From: a virus
Virus record (IMG/VR): IMGVR_UViG_3300000101_000012
Location: 1-62,465 of that record
Length of the DNA stretch: 62,465 nt
Direction: 5' to 3' (one strand)
The notes beneath the pieces were generated by a model that saw only the letters and a program-made list of their open reading frames with translations, was not told the DNA's origin and did not search any database. The position numbers and the translations under genes are program-made. Positions 25,009 through 37,900 of this stretch are shown here, piece after piece. Position 1 is the first letter of the stretch; every line of letters begins with the position of its first letter.

Positions 25009-25389
25009 ATGAGTCAAGGATTATATCGTGGATTTAGTACACTAGACGGTGACTTCAAAAGTCCTCGCTTAGTAGATGATCAGTTAATAAAACGTGATAT
25101 TCTAAATAGTTTTGCTATTAGGAAAGGCGAGAAAGTTGGCGTGCCAGATTATGGTAGCAGTGTTCTTGATTTAATTATGGAACCATTAACAGAAGAAGTA
25201 AAAAATTTGTTAATTGAAGAAATTACTAACACTATAAACCAAGATCCTCGGGTATCACTCAAACAATTAGTAATAGATGAGTTTGAAAATGGCATCCAGT
25301 GCCAGATAGAGCTGTTATATGTTACTACTAATCAGGTAGAAAATCTAAGAATTAATTTTAATAGAGATGATGGTACTGTTACCGGTTAA
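25009..25389 (+). CDS. 25: Baseplate wedge protein gp25
   Basis: 126 residues, normal size for gp25 (132 in T4). The family block DYGSSVLDLIMEPLTEEVKNLL (residues about 44-66) contains the conserved EP of the EPR-like motif that contacts the sheath end. gp25 is shared by contractile tails and type VI secretion. AAGGGAG precedes the ATG, and gp6 follows as in T4-like phages. Confidence 0.95.
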   Translation: MSQGLYRGFSTLDGDFKSPRLVDDQLIKRDILNSFAIRKGEKVGVPDYGSSVLDLIMEPLTEEVKNLLIEEITNTINQDPRVSLKQLVIDEFENGIQCQIELLYVTTNQVENLRINFNRDDGTVTG

Positions 25390-25409
25390 TATACGCCTAT
25401 TATTCAAAT

Positions 25410-25417
25410 AATAAATA
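25410..25417 (+). promoter_or_regulatory. Late-promoter-like octamer AATAAATA
   Basis: Plus-strand match of seven of eight, 16 bases before the gp6 ATG in a 43-base gap. Distance is short but leaves room for the TGAGG ribosome site. Confidence 0.45.
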
Positions 25418-25432
25418 CACTGAGGTAAAAAT

Positions 25433-28400
25433 ATGGCAAGCACTGCACGATCTACAAATTTATTTGCGTCTGAAGATTGGACAAAAGTCTATGAATCTTT
25501 TAAAGAAATAGACTTTCAAAGCTACGATTTTCAAACAATTCGTAAAGCAATGGTGGACTACTTACAGGAATTTTATCCTGAAGATTTCAACGATTACATT
25601 GAGAGCAGTGAGTACGTTGCACTAATTGACATGATTGCTTATATTGCTCAAAGTTTGAGCTTTCGCAGTGACCTCAATGCTAGAGAGAATTTTTTAGAAA
25701 CTGCTGAACGTAGAGATAGTATACTCCGTTTAGCTAAGATGCTTAACTACTTTCCAAAACGTAGTCAGGTATCACGTGGCTTACTTAAAGTAGACAGCTT
25801 GCAGACAACAGAAAATATATTTGACAGTAATGGTAATAATTTAGCAAGCACTGAGATCTTTTGGGGCGATGAAACAAATCCTGATTTCCTAGAGCAATTT
25901 ACCAGTATTATGAATGCCGCTACTGTAAGAACACAGAGGTTTGGAGCCAGTGCGTTAAAGAGTACAATTGCTGGCATTGCTGTTGAAGAATATAACTTGA
26001 GTACAGTGCCAAATACTGTGCCAGTTTTTAATTTTAATAACACTGTTTCTGGAAGCCAACTTAGTTTTGAAATAGTTAACGGAACTTATAGTGGCACTGA
26101 CTTCTTGTATGAAGTTCCTCCTGAGCCAGGTACCACTATTAACACAATTTATAGAAACGATAGCAGAGGATTTAACAGTGTTAACACTGGATACTTCTTT
26201 TACTTTAAACAAGGCGATTTAAAGACTGTTGATTTTAATATTGATGAAGCATTACCAAATCGTGTTGTAGATATTGACATTAATAGTATTGACAATAACG
26301 ATGTATGGTTATATCAACTGGACAGTAACGGAGCAGAAGAAACACTGTGGACAAAAGTTCCAGCTATCAGTGGCAACAGTGTTATTTTTAATAGCCTAAG
26401 TAAAAACAATAAAACATTGTACAACGTGCAAAGTAGATCAGGAGATCAAATTAGCCTAATATTTGGCGATGGCGTTTTTTCTAATATTCCACAAGGAAAC
26501 TTTAGACTATATTGCAGAGTAAGTAATGGACAAACTTATAAAATTTCACCATCTGATATGTCAGATGTTGTAATAACATTGCCATATGTTAGTCATACTA
26601 ATCAAGTTGAGACATTAACTCTTAACATGAGTCTTAAACAAACAGTATCTAATGCTAGTTCTAGAGAGAACTTATTGGATATTAAGGCACGTGCTCAACA
26701 ACAGTACTATACACAAGACCGTATGATCACTGGTGAAGATTATCAGATCTTTCCATTTACTAGCTTTAATAATATTATAAAAAGCAAGGCTGTCAATCGA
26801 ACTAGTTCAGGAATCAGTCGTTATTTAGACGTCAGAGATACAACTGGAAAATACTCAAGCACTAATATATTCTGTGAGGATGGCATCTTTTATCGTGAAA
26901 GCACATTACCAACCTTTAACTTTACGTTTGTAACTGACAGTGATATTGACAGTATTATTACTACGCAGATTGAAAAAATCATGCAGGCTAATAGCATGTA
27001 CCACTATTTCTTAGATAACGAACCACGTTTTGATGTTACTGGTTTAGGTATTACCTGGCAACAAAGTACTATCGGAACTGGTGTTTGTACTGGTTACTTT
27101 CAAAATAGTGCAGGAAATCCTCAGCAAGTGGCTGGCTTTACTAGCAATAACCTGAAGTACTTTAAAGAAGGTAGCTTGGTTAAATTTACTGCTCCAGCTG
27201 GATATGTATTTGATGTTAATAATAATTTAATAATTGGAACATCAGGAACATTAAACACAAAAACTGATATTTGGGCTAGTTGTGGCAATTTAGTAGATGA
27301 CGGAACAAACCAAGGCGCAGGAAATCTTGATAGCGGCTCTGGTCCAGTTACATTAACTGAAATTATTCCTGATTTAGCCATACTAGAAACTGTAATTCTT
27401 CCCTGGAATACTAGCTTAACAAGCACCGTTAGACAGAGTTTAATTAATGATATAAGCGAGCATAAGACGCTGGGTATTAGGTACGATCGTGATACACAAG
27501 CATGGGCTATTATTAGTTCCAGTAACTTAAACCAAACTACAACGTTTAGCACAACAAATAGCGGAAGCACCGCTGGCACTAATTTAGATGCCAGTTGGTT
27601 ATTCTTACTAACAAATGATGGCGAAACTTATACAGTAAAGTATAGGCAATTAGATTATATTTTTGAAAGCCAATTAGAAACACGTTTTTACTTTGATAAA
27701 GACCTAAAAATATTTGACCCAAGAACAAGCAAAACAATACGTGATAAAATTGTTATGCTTAAGGTAAACAGTTTGCCAGATAGTAACACAAATTTTGCAC
27801 AGGATTATGTAATGAACGTTGATGATACTATCGTGGAAGATGACGGATTTATCCGTACAGAAAGAATAAAAGTAACATTTCCTAATACCGACGGTGATAG
27901 TGTAATCGATAATCCTGATGTATTTGATGTAATTGTTTCTCCAAACACAAATGTTGCTAGCAAGGTAGTATTTTACAAGTCATACCTAGACGGAAATGGA
28001 TATACTAAACTAGAGCCAGTGCCTGCAACAGATGTCGAAAGCCTTTACACAACACTTACCGCGGTAACAGCTATTAAAGACACCTATAGTTCAGGACAGA
28101 TTTTTTATACTAGCAGTACTGGTAAATTTTACATACTGTCAGTAAACAGTGTTAATGAAAAGATAGTAACAGAAACTACAGATTATATTACAAAAACTGG
28201 CCGTAGTAAGTTACTGTTTCAGTACACACATAATGCGCCTAATAATAGACGTATTGATCCCAGTCCAAGCAATATTATTGACTTATACTTGTTAACTAAA
28301 CAGTATGATGCTGATTTTAGAAACTGGGTAACAGATATTACAGGTAGTGTAATAAAGCCAGTCAAACCAAATACAAATGAGTTAAGAGACGCATATGGTA

Positions 28401-28969
28401 GTTTAGAAACTTATAAAAGTGTTAGTGATGCTATTATCTTTAACAGTGTTAATTATAGAACACTGTTTGGTGATAAGGCAGATGCGGAGTTGCAAGCTAC
28501 ATTTAAGGTTGTAAAAAACAAGGCTATGTTAGTTAGTGACAACGAGATTAAAGCTAGAGTAGTACAGGAAGTTAATAATTACTTTAGTGTTGAAAATTGG
28601 GACTTTGGCGATACTTTTTACTTTAGTGAACTAGCAGCCTACTTACATAATGCATTAACACCAGACGTACTAAGTGTTATTATTGTTCCTAAAAATAGCA
28701 CCAGTGGATTTGGAAGTTTATACCAAATTACTAGTAGCAAAGATGAAATTTTTATTAGCTCAGCATCAGTCAATGACATAGAAGTTATTGATGTTATTAC
28801 TGCTTCACAGTTACAGGCTAGTGGTGACGTAGTTAATAGCACTACAGACATTAACACAATAGAAAGTGTAAGTTCAGGAAGTGCTAGCTCTGCAATAGAA
28901 ACTACTACTAATACTTCACTAGGCACTACTACTACCAGAACAACTGACGCAGGGGGTTATAGTTACTAA
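25433..28969 (+). CDS. 6: Baseplate wedge protein gp6
   Basis: 1,178 residues, about twice T4 gp6 (660). The N-terminal 110 residues (WTKVYESFKEIDFQSYDFQTIRK, DMIAYIAQSLSFRSDLNARENF, RDSILRLAKMLNYFPKRS) are the conserved gp6/gpJ wedge core. Residues 130-450 contain the baseplate J-like domain; the C-terminal part is a long set of beta segments ending in a Ser/Thr-rich tail. gp6 dimers form the iris ring that opens on attachment. The stop overlaps the next ATG by one base, tying its expression to the giant protein. Confidence 0.93.
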   Translation: MASTARSTNLFASEDWTKVYESFKEIDFQSYDFQTIRKAMVDYLQEFYPEDFNDYIESSEYVALIDMIAYIAQSLSFRSDLNARENFLETAERRDSILRLAKMLNYFPKRSQVSRGLLKVDSLQTTENIFDSNGNNLASTEIFWGDETNPDFLEQFTSIMNAATVRTQRFGASALKSTIAGIAVEEYNLSTVPNTVPVFNFNNTVSGSQLSFEIVNGTYSGTDFLYEVPPEPGTTINTIYRNDSRGFNSVNTGYFFYFKQGDLKTVDFNIDEALPNRVVDIDINSIDNNDVWLYQLDSNGAEETLWTKVPAISGNSVIFNSLSKNNKTLYNVQSRSGDQISLIFGDGVFSNIPQGNFRLYCRVSNGQTYKISPSDMSDVVITLPYVSHTNQVETLTLNMSLKQTVSNASSRENLLDIKARAQQQYYTQDRMITGEDYQIFPFTSFNNIIKSKAVNRTSSGISRYLDVRDTTGKYSSTNIFCEDGIFYRESTLPTFNFTFVTDSDIDSIITTQIEKIMQANSMYHYFLDNEPRFDVTGLGITWQQSTIGTGVCTGYFQNSAGNPQQVAGFTSNNLKYFKEGSLVKFTAPAGYVFDVNNNLIIGTSGTLNTKTDIWASCGNLVDDGTNQGAGNLDSGSGPVTLTEIIPDLAILETVILPWNTSLTSTVRQSLINDISEHKTLGIRYDRDTQAWAIISSSNLNQTTTFSTTNSGSTAGTNLDASWLFLLTNDGETYTVKYRQLDYIFESQLETRFYFDKDLKIFDPRTSKTIRDKIVMLKVNSLPDSNTNFAQDYVMNVDDTIVEDDGFIRTERIKVTFPNTDGDSVIDNPDVFDVIVSPNTNVASKVVFYKSYLDGNGYTKLEPVPATDVESLYTTLTAVTAIKDTYSSGQIFYTSSTGKFYILSVNSVNEKIVTETTDYITKTGRSKLLFQYTHNAPNNRRIDPSPSNIIDLYLLTKQYDADFRNWVTDITGSVIKPVKPNTNELRDAYGSLETYKSVSDAIIFNSVNYRTLFGDKADAELQATFKVVKNKAMLVSDNEIKARVVQEVNNYFSVENWDFGDTFYFSELAAYLHNALTPDVLSVIIVPKNSTSGFGSLYQITSSKDEIFISSASVNDIEVIDVITASQLQASGDVVNSTTDINTIESVSSGSASSAIETTTNTSLGTTTTRTTDAGGYSY

Positions 28970-31900
28970 TGGCTCTTAAAAAAACTAGTCAGTTACTACC
29001 TGAAGTTTTCCAAACCAATAAGAATAATAAATTCTTAAACGCAACTCTTGATCAGATTATAAGTGATGATAACAAGAAAAAGTTTAGTGGTTTTATTGGT
29101 AGAAAGAATTCTGAAAACTTCCAAGCGACTGACAATTATATTACAGAACCCAGCAATATTAGACAGGACTACCAATTAGAACCTGGAGTAATATATCAAG
29201 ATAGTGCTGGAGATATTAAAAGTGTTAGCAGTATTATTGATAGCCTCAATACTATTAAGTATAACAATGGACAAGTAGACAATCAAGACTTATTGTACAG
29301 ACAACAGCATTATAACTGGAGCAGTTTTGTTGATTTTGACAAGCTGATCAATTATGGTGAATACTTTTGGTTGCCCGGCGGTCCTGACAGTGTGCAGGTG
29401 TTTGCTGGAACAGTTGACACAACTCATGACTATACAGTATATCGTGAAGGCACCACTTATGAACAGATTGAATATGATACCACTGGATTTGATGAGAGCA
29501 TATTTGATGAACGTACTAATGCAGTAAATAGTGGCGCATTAACTTACAAATTTGACAGTGCTACAGCTAGTCCAAATCCAACTTTATATTTGGCACGTGG
29601 TGGAGAATATACTTTTAAAGTTGATCAGCCGGGAATTCCATTCTGGATCCAAACTGAAACTGGAACAGACGGCATTGATGACGAACAAGCAAATATAAGC
29701 ACACGTGAAGTAGATGGTGTTACTAACAACGGCGAAGATGACGGAACAATAACTTGGAGAGTGCCACACAGTGACGCACAAGCTGAGTTTACTGGAATGA
29801 CAACTGATGCAGTTGTAGACTTGGCAACGCCACTGGTATACAGAGAAATACACAACCAAACTTTAAGTGCTTTTCTGGCTACATATGAAACAGGCATTGA
29901 TGGACTAACAGAATTTAATGGTAAAACATTAATTTTTACTAACCACAGTGTAGATGAAACAGACTGGAACCAGGGAAGTTTGTTTGATGCTGATCCGTTT
30001 GATAGTGGCAGCGTTGAAGGAGCTCAAGGAACATTTGATCCTGTATCAGCATTAAGTGAAAGCGAACGCTATGGTATCTTTAGAATAGATGTTAACGATG
30101 TTGATGGTATTGATATTATACAGTTAAGCAGAGTTCAAGATATTACACAGGGAAATAAAGTTTATATTAAACAAGGTGTAGTAAGTGGAAGCAGAGAATA
30201 TTATAAAGATGCAAGTGGATTACTACAACTAATCCCAAATATTACAGCTAGTCAGGATACATTCTTTTATCAAGACAATACAGATGAAAATCGATTTGGT
30301 AAAATTATACTTGTGGATCAAGGTGCTACCAGCCAAATTAATATTACAGACGAACTTCTTGGCAAAGAAACTTATACCTCACCTAACGACGTAGTGTTTA
30401 CCAACGGACTTAAAGTAGAATTTGACAATAGTGTTACTCCTGAATCCTATCGCAACGAAACATATTATGTTGAAGGTGTTGGAAAGAAGATTAAACTAGT
30501 TAAGGTAACAGACCTAAGCACGCCTGAAACTTATACTAAAACAGAATCAGAGCCATACGACAGTGAAAACTTTGACGTTGGCGGTTATGAAAGTTCAAGG
30601 AGTAGTCCAACTGACCAGGACTATATTGTTATTCATAGGGCAAGTGAAGACAATAATGCATGGAGCCGTGGTAACAGGTGGTTCCATAGAAGTGTTATAA
30701 CAAAAACTGCTGAATACAACAACTTTACTACTGTTATAGATGATACTGCTAGAGCTAAACGTCCTATTATAGAGTTTGACGCTGGGTTACACCTATACAA
30801 TATGGGCTATAATAGCCAGCCTCCAGTGGACATTATTGACACAACACAAACTGACGCATTTAGTAATATTAATGGAAAACAAGGTTATTTTTCAGATGGT
30901 ATTGACTTAACTCCAGGGCGTACTATATGCTTTACAAAAGACCCTGAAATACAAGAATGCATTTATACTATAAGCCATATTGATCAAGATAGTGACTTAC
31001 AAACTGATCCAATTATTCAGTTAACTAAAACAGGCACAGTTAGCCTTAATGATTGTATGTTGAGTAGGTTAGGTGCTACCAACCAGGGAAAGATGTTCCA
31101 CTATACCACTGATACTTCTGGTAACAGTGTGTGGAAAGAAGCACAACAAAAAACAAAGATTAATCAGGAACCACTGTTTGATGTATTTGATGGAGATGAC
31201 GTTTCCTTTAGTGATACAACCAAGTATCCAAGCACTAATTTTGTTGGTAATAAACTGTTTAGTTACAAAAGAAGTACTACTGCTAGTGCTGACAAAGTAT
31301 TAGGATTTGCACTAACTTACAAAAATATTAACAATGTTGGCGACATACTATTTGATAACAATTACGTAAACGACAAATTTACATATACTAAGTCAGATAC
31401 TGGCGCTGTAGACATCATTATTAAAAGTGGACACATACACAAATATGATGCTGGTGTTAAAACACTGAGCAACGGATGGACAACATCCGTTAGTGAAAGT
31501 AAACAGTGGCAACAAGTTCAGCACATTGTTGATGTTGAGAAGTTTGTTTTTGAAATAGGATGTAAGCCAAAAGAAATAACTATAGAAACAACTCTCCAAG
31601 TATCTGTTAATGGTGTATTTCAAACTGCTGACAAATTTACACAACTTAACCAAAATGAAAAATACTATGTAAGTTTCTTTTCAGCACTAAAGACTAAAGA
31701 CACTGTTTTAATTAGAGTTTACAGTGACGATCAAAATAAAATAGGATTTTATGAAGTACCTAGTAACTTAGAAAACAATGCCAATAACGCAGACTTTGCT
31801 ACATTAACACTGGGACAATGCCGAAACCATCTTGTAAACATGACTAGAACAATAAGTCAATTTACTGGAAAGAGCTTGGGTACTAATAACCTTAGAGACT

Positions 31901-34900
31901 TAGATTATAAAAAATATCCAGGAAATATTTTACAACATAGTGCAGGTGCTACACTAGCGCATCACTTGTTGGGTAGTGAAAATAACTTGTTTGTCGAAAG
32001 CACAGAGTACTCATTAAATGAATACACTAGATTTAAGAACAGACTACTTGACAACATAGATAAACTTGATCTAGATCTTAGAGATCCAGTCGGGTCTCTT
32101 GATACTATAATGACATTTATGGTTGGAACTAAGAGCAGTAATTTTCCATTTTATTACACAGATATGATTCCCTGGGGTAGTGAAAAAACAACCACAACAT
32201 ATGTTTTAGATCAGATAACTGAGCGTACATTTACATTTAAAAGTCAATTTGACTTGTCACAAGTTAGTTCACGTGGGTTGCTAGTATACTTAACAAACAC
32301 TACTACCAGTAACGCTGTACAACTTGCATATGAACACGATTATACTCTTGATACAATAGAAGCAGCACTTACATTGAGTAATGATATTACTTTGTCGATT
32401 GGAGATACTATTAAAATTGTTGAGTATTCAAACACCAATGGCAGTTTTATTCCACCAACGCCAAGTAAACTAGGACTTTATCCAAAATATCAACCAGTTA
32501 TTACATTGGACGACACTTATCAAACTGAGGTTTTAACAGGAACTGGTCCTTTTAAAATTTACGGAACTGCACAGGATCGTTATACACAAAACGGTGAAAG
32601 AGAAACTGGATGGTTTTATCCACTGTATACAACAAGCGCGGCTGCTGGAGATGGAAGCCACACACATAAGTTTGAAGGAAGCGACAGAGTTTGGCATATG
32701 TCCTCATCTGGCGCTACGCATGCTGGTATTGACAACAGCGACTATGATGAGTACACTAACTACACACCAGTTTTACTAGGACATGACGGAAGTCGTTGGG
32801 TAGTATATAAAGATATACGTGATTTAATTCTACTAGAATACGAAAAACGTGTGTATAATAATATTAAAACAAACTACGATGCAAAGACTTTTGACCTAGC
32901 TGATGTACAAAGTGGATACCACAGAAACACCGAGCTAGAATTAGCACAGGAAAATGCTATACTAGGTAGGCTGTTTACCAGCTGGGCGCACAAGAACGCA
33001 CTTAGATATCTTGATAACGATGCATATGATGCTGAAAATAGTTTTACGTGGAACTATACTCTAGGCACTACTGCAGATAAAGGTTTTCGTATGCCAGGTT
33101 ATTGGCGTGGAATATATCGTTGGTTATATGATACAGAAACTCCACACTTAACTCCCTGGGAAATGTTGGGCTTGCACGTAAAACCAAATTGGTGGGATTT
33201 ACGTTATGGTAAAGCACCATATACCCGTGGTAACTATGTTCTCTGGGAAGATCTTGAAAAAGGTAAATTGTATGAAAGTGCAAGCAGAGATGCAGAGTTT
33301 ACAACTGAAACTTTACGAGTACGTCCAAATCTAACTGATTATATTCCAGTAGACGATCAAGGCCAACTTCTTTCACCAGCTGAGTTTTTATCCGTAGATG
33401 TGTTTTCTAGCAATGCTGATATATCCTGGGCTATTGGAGACTCTGGGCCAGTAGAGAGTGCATGGAGACGGAGTAGTGAATGGCCGTTTGCCCAACAAGT
33501 TTTATCAGCACTTAGAAAGCCAGCAAAGTACTTTGCTTTACTTTGGGATACTAACTTAATTAAGTATGATGCAACTTATGATCAAATTTTACAAAAGAAC
33601 AAGAGCTATAGACCTAAAATAAACGAATATAAAGTTAATGGTACTACTATTACCAATACTACTACAATTAACCGTGTAGAAGGTTATAACCAGTTTATTG
33701 AGAATTATTATAAGTTTAAAAATTTAGACATAGCTAACTTGCAAACAGAGATACAAAATTTATCTTTGCGTCTAGTATATCCAACGGCTGGATTTACAGA
33801 CCTATCACAAAGTAAAATTATAATTGAAAGTACTACACCAACAAGCACGGGAAACAATATTTTTATACCTGACGAGAATGTTTCAGTTATTGTTAATAAG
33901 AGTACTCCACTGGAAAGGATTACTTATACAGGTATTAATATTATTAAACGAAAAACTGGTTATGAAATTACTGGCTTTGACGTTAATAATCCGTTCTTTA
34001 AGATTGTGCCAAGTGTAAAAACTACAAACAACAGAAAAATAACAGTTGGAGAAAGAACTGCAATCCTGTATGATGACGGTGAACGACATATTATTAATGT
34101 AGCATATGGCACCATTATTCCAACAATACAACAAACAGCAGACTTTTTAATAGCCTATCAAAGATATTTAAAAACAAAAGGTTTAAAGTTTGAAACTTTA
34201 AATAGTATCAGTGAGCCAAAAGATTATACCTTAGCTGTTAAAGAATACTTACTATGGACTCAGCAAGGATGGGCTGATAATTCAGTGCTAGGTATTAGTC
34301 CAGCAGGAAACGAACTCAGAGTTAATAGGTTAAACACTACAACTGATAATTTAAACAAGTTTGGCAATATTAAAAATCCAAGCGGTGTTGCAATACGACC
34401 AACAGATTATGATGTTAGCAGAATAGATAATGAAACTGTCATTACTACTGATCCAGTTAAAAATAGCATTTACGCAGCACAAATAGATCCTATTCAATAT
34501 GAGCATTACTTGGTATTAGATAATACTACAATTTTTAACGATGTCATTTATCAACCAGAGCTTGGAAACAGACAAGCTCGTGTTAAGTTTGTTGGATTTA
34601 AAAGTAGTCCATGGAATGGTACATTACATGCTCCAGGGTTCTTAATTAGTAAAAATGAATATAATTTATGGATACAAAACACAGATTATAAGAAAGGCGA
34701 CATAGTAAGTCATAATAAAAAACTTTATGTAGCCAAAGATAATCATGATGGAGAATCTAAATTTCACTACAATAACTGGTTGCCAATTGACAATATGAAG
34801 TCTGGCTTATTGCCAAACATAAGTCAAAAGGCGCAGAGATTTACTGAGTTCTACGATTTAAATACTAGTAACCTTGAAAGTACTACTGATTTAGCTGCAA

Positions 34901-37900
34901 AAGGACAAATTGGTTTTAGGCAAAGAGAATACTTGGATCAACTAGGATTAGATGACGTAAGTCAGGTTAAGTTCTATCAAGGGATGATCAGAAATAAAGG
35001 CACTAAAAATGTTATTGATAAGCTAGTGCATGCTGACCTTACTAACTTGGATCAAGAGATTAATGTATACGAAGAATGGGGTGTGCGTGTAGGTGCTTTT
35101 GGTAGCATAGACAGTAACCAGGTTATTGAACTAGTAGTTAATGAAGCAGAGGCGCAGAACAATCAGGTAGTAGTTGAGTTACTGGACAGTAACGATACTG
35201 CTGATGTTGATAGACTAAGTTATTACGAAAAAGATCTTTACAAAGTTCCAAATAATTTTAGTAAAAACATATTCCTTCCTAGAAGCTCAGACAATAAAAA
35301 AACTGATATTGTTGGTGCTGGATATCCAAGATTAGATGATGCAGACTTTACTGTTTTTAACTTAGAAGACAACTTAGAAATTCTAACTGATAGTGTTGAT
35401 AAAATTGGTCGTGGAACAACAATCTGGACTGTTAAATCAAATTTTGACTGGGACATATATCGTGTAACAGAAGTAGTTGCTGAAATAATTAGTATTGAGC
35501 AAACTGGCACTGAAGCAATCACCTACACAACAAATACTGCACATGGAATTGTTAAAAATGATATTGTGGTTGTTAAATCAAGTAACGACGTTGCAGGCGG
35601 GTTACACAAAGTTATAAGCACTGGCGGTAGTACAACATTTACGGTTGGTATTGAAGACGGTATTGAAATAGATGCATCTGGCAACTTAGTTATACCGCTG
35701 TTTAAATTAGTAAGTGTTCGCTTTCCTGCTAAATCTAATATTGCAAACTTTACGCCAGCATACGGCTGGGAAAAGAATGAAATTACATGGGTAGATGCTA
35801 CAGAAGATAGCCAGTGGGCGGCATATAGAAAAGACAATCCCTGGGACTTTAACAGCGTCAATTACAACATCGAATCATCAGGTAATGCTGCAAACGGCAC
35901 TAGTCTAGCAATTAGCAACGATGCATTGGCTGTTTTTTCCGGAGCACCAGAACAGTCAACAGGTGCAGTGTATCCTTATCTCAGAGATGACTCAGGTGTG
36001 TTTAATCCAGATTCTACCCTGGCACCCAGTGATATTGGTTCTAGCATTGATGCTTTTGGATTTAGCGTTGCCGCCGGAAACGAATATATAGCAGTGGGTG
36101 CGCCAAGTACCGATAGCAGTAACGGCGCAGTGTTTGTTTATAAACGTAGTTCTAATGGATCGCATCTACTTCAACATACCATAAGACTTGCATCGCCAGG
36201 GTCTAGTGCTAAGTTTGGTTACAGTTTAACAATGAGTAAAAACGACAGGTACATGTATGCAAGTGCTACTGGTGAAAACAAAGTGCATGTGTACACTCTA
36301 GTAGAAGTTGCTACTGTCGACGAAGTAAGTCAAACTTTTACAGGAGACGGCAGTGATCAAACTTTTACTCTTACTACTACTCCAGCAAGCATTGATGCAC
36401 TTTACATACAAGACGGAAATGGTAAAGAATACCTTCCTTATAAAGACTATACACTAGGTGGAAGTGTAATAACATTTACTACCGCGCCAGCTAACACTCT
36501 TAGTGTTGTTGTTAGACAGCGTAGTTATTATAAACACACAGCCAGCTTTACTGGTAGTGATTCAACGGCTGGAGATCAGTTTGGTTATAACATTGACACT
36601 GATACAGCAGGTGAAACAGTTATTGTTGGTGCACCGTTTAGTACTGTTGGAGCATTTCCTGAAGCTGGTGAAGTATACCTATTCCATCACATAGTAGAAC
36701 GATTTACTGGTGACGGAGTTACTACTGCATTTACTACATCTAATACATTACCCAGTAACTTTTATATTGAAGTTGACGGCGTAAAGCAGGTTGCAGCCAC
36801 TGGTAGCTTTAGTTCATTCGACAGTGATAGTAGTGAGAACCGTTATACAGTTTCTGGAAATACTATTACTTTTAGATATAGGCCAACTGATGGACAAGTT
36901 ATCCGTGTATACACTGGTAATTTTGCAGAAATTCAGAGACTAGATCAAAGTCAAATAACTGGCCAAGCACTTGGAGATAACGAGCAGTTTGGAACATCAG
37001 TTGGACTAGATGCATACGGCACGATAGCTGTAGTTGGATCACCAGGAGAAGATGAAACTAATCCTAACACTGGTAGTGCATTTGTGTTTATTGATGAAGG
37101 ATTACGTTTTGGCTCAGTTACGACTGCTAGCAGTAATGCAGCAACATTCCAGCAACAACTGGATAGTATATTTGTTGATGACTTTGAAGTTGTAATGAAT
37201 TTTAACACTAGTGCAAGTCCAAGTGACTTTGCATCTTCGGTTAACAATAGCAGTAATTTAACATTGCATGATGCAAATCTAACTAGTACTGGTCAAGTAA
37301 CAATTACTAGTATAAATCAAGTACCAAACCAAAAGCTAAAAGTGCGGCCTGGCACTGGAGATACATTCCGTGTACGAGCAGAAGTAGAACCTTTTAAGTT
37401 TAGTCAAAAAATTAACCATCCGTTGTTAGTTGAGAACGAAAATTTTGGTAGAGTAATAGCTTTTGATAAGCATATTCCTGTAAGCGGAGTAGCTAATCAA
37501 CGTTGTGTTATTAGTAGTGATCGTGCTAGCACAATGCTTGATGTTGCATTTGACAGAGACACAGTAACTACATCACTAACATATAACGACGCTTTGACAA
37601 CCTTTGATGCAGACAGTACTAAGTTTATTGATCGTGTTACACAAAGCGGAGCCGCATATGTTTACGACTTGCTAGACAGTACAGTAACCACAGGAACTGT
37701 ACAAAGTATTAGTAATCCACCACTTTATGCTTACGGGCAACAGTTAAGAAATACCAAGATAAATGAATTAGATAAATTTGGTTCTAGTTTAGCAATAAAT
37801 CGTGGTCGATTATTTGTTGGTAGTAGTGCAGACAATGAGTGGAAAACAAATGCTGGTAGCTTCTATTACTTTAATAATGCATTAAACAAAAGTTCTTGGG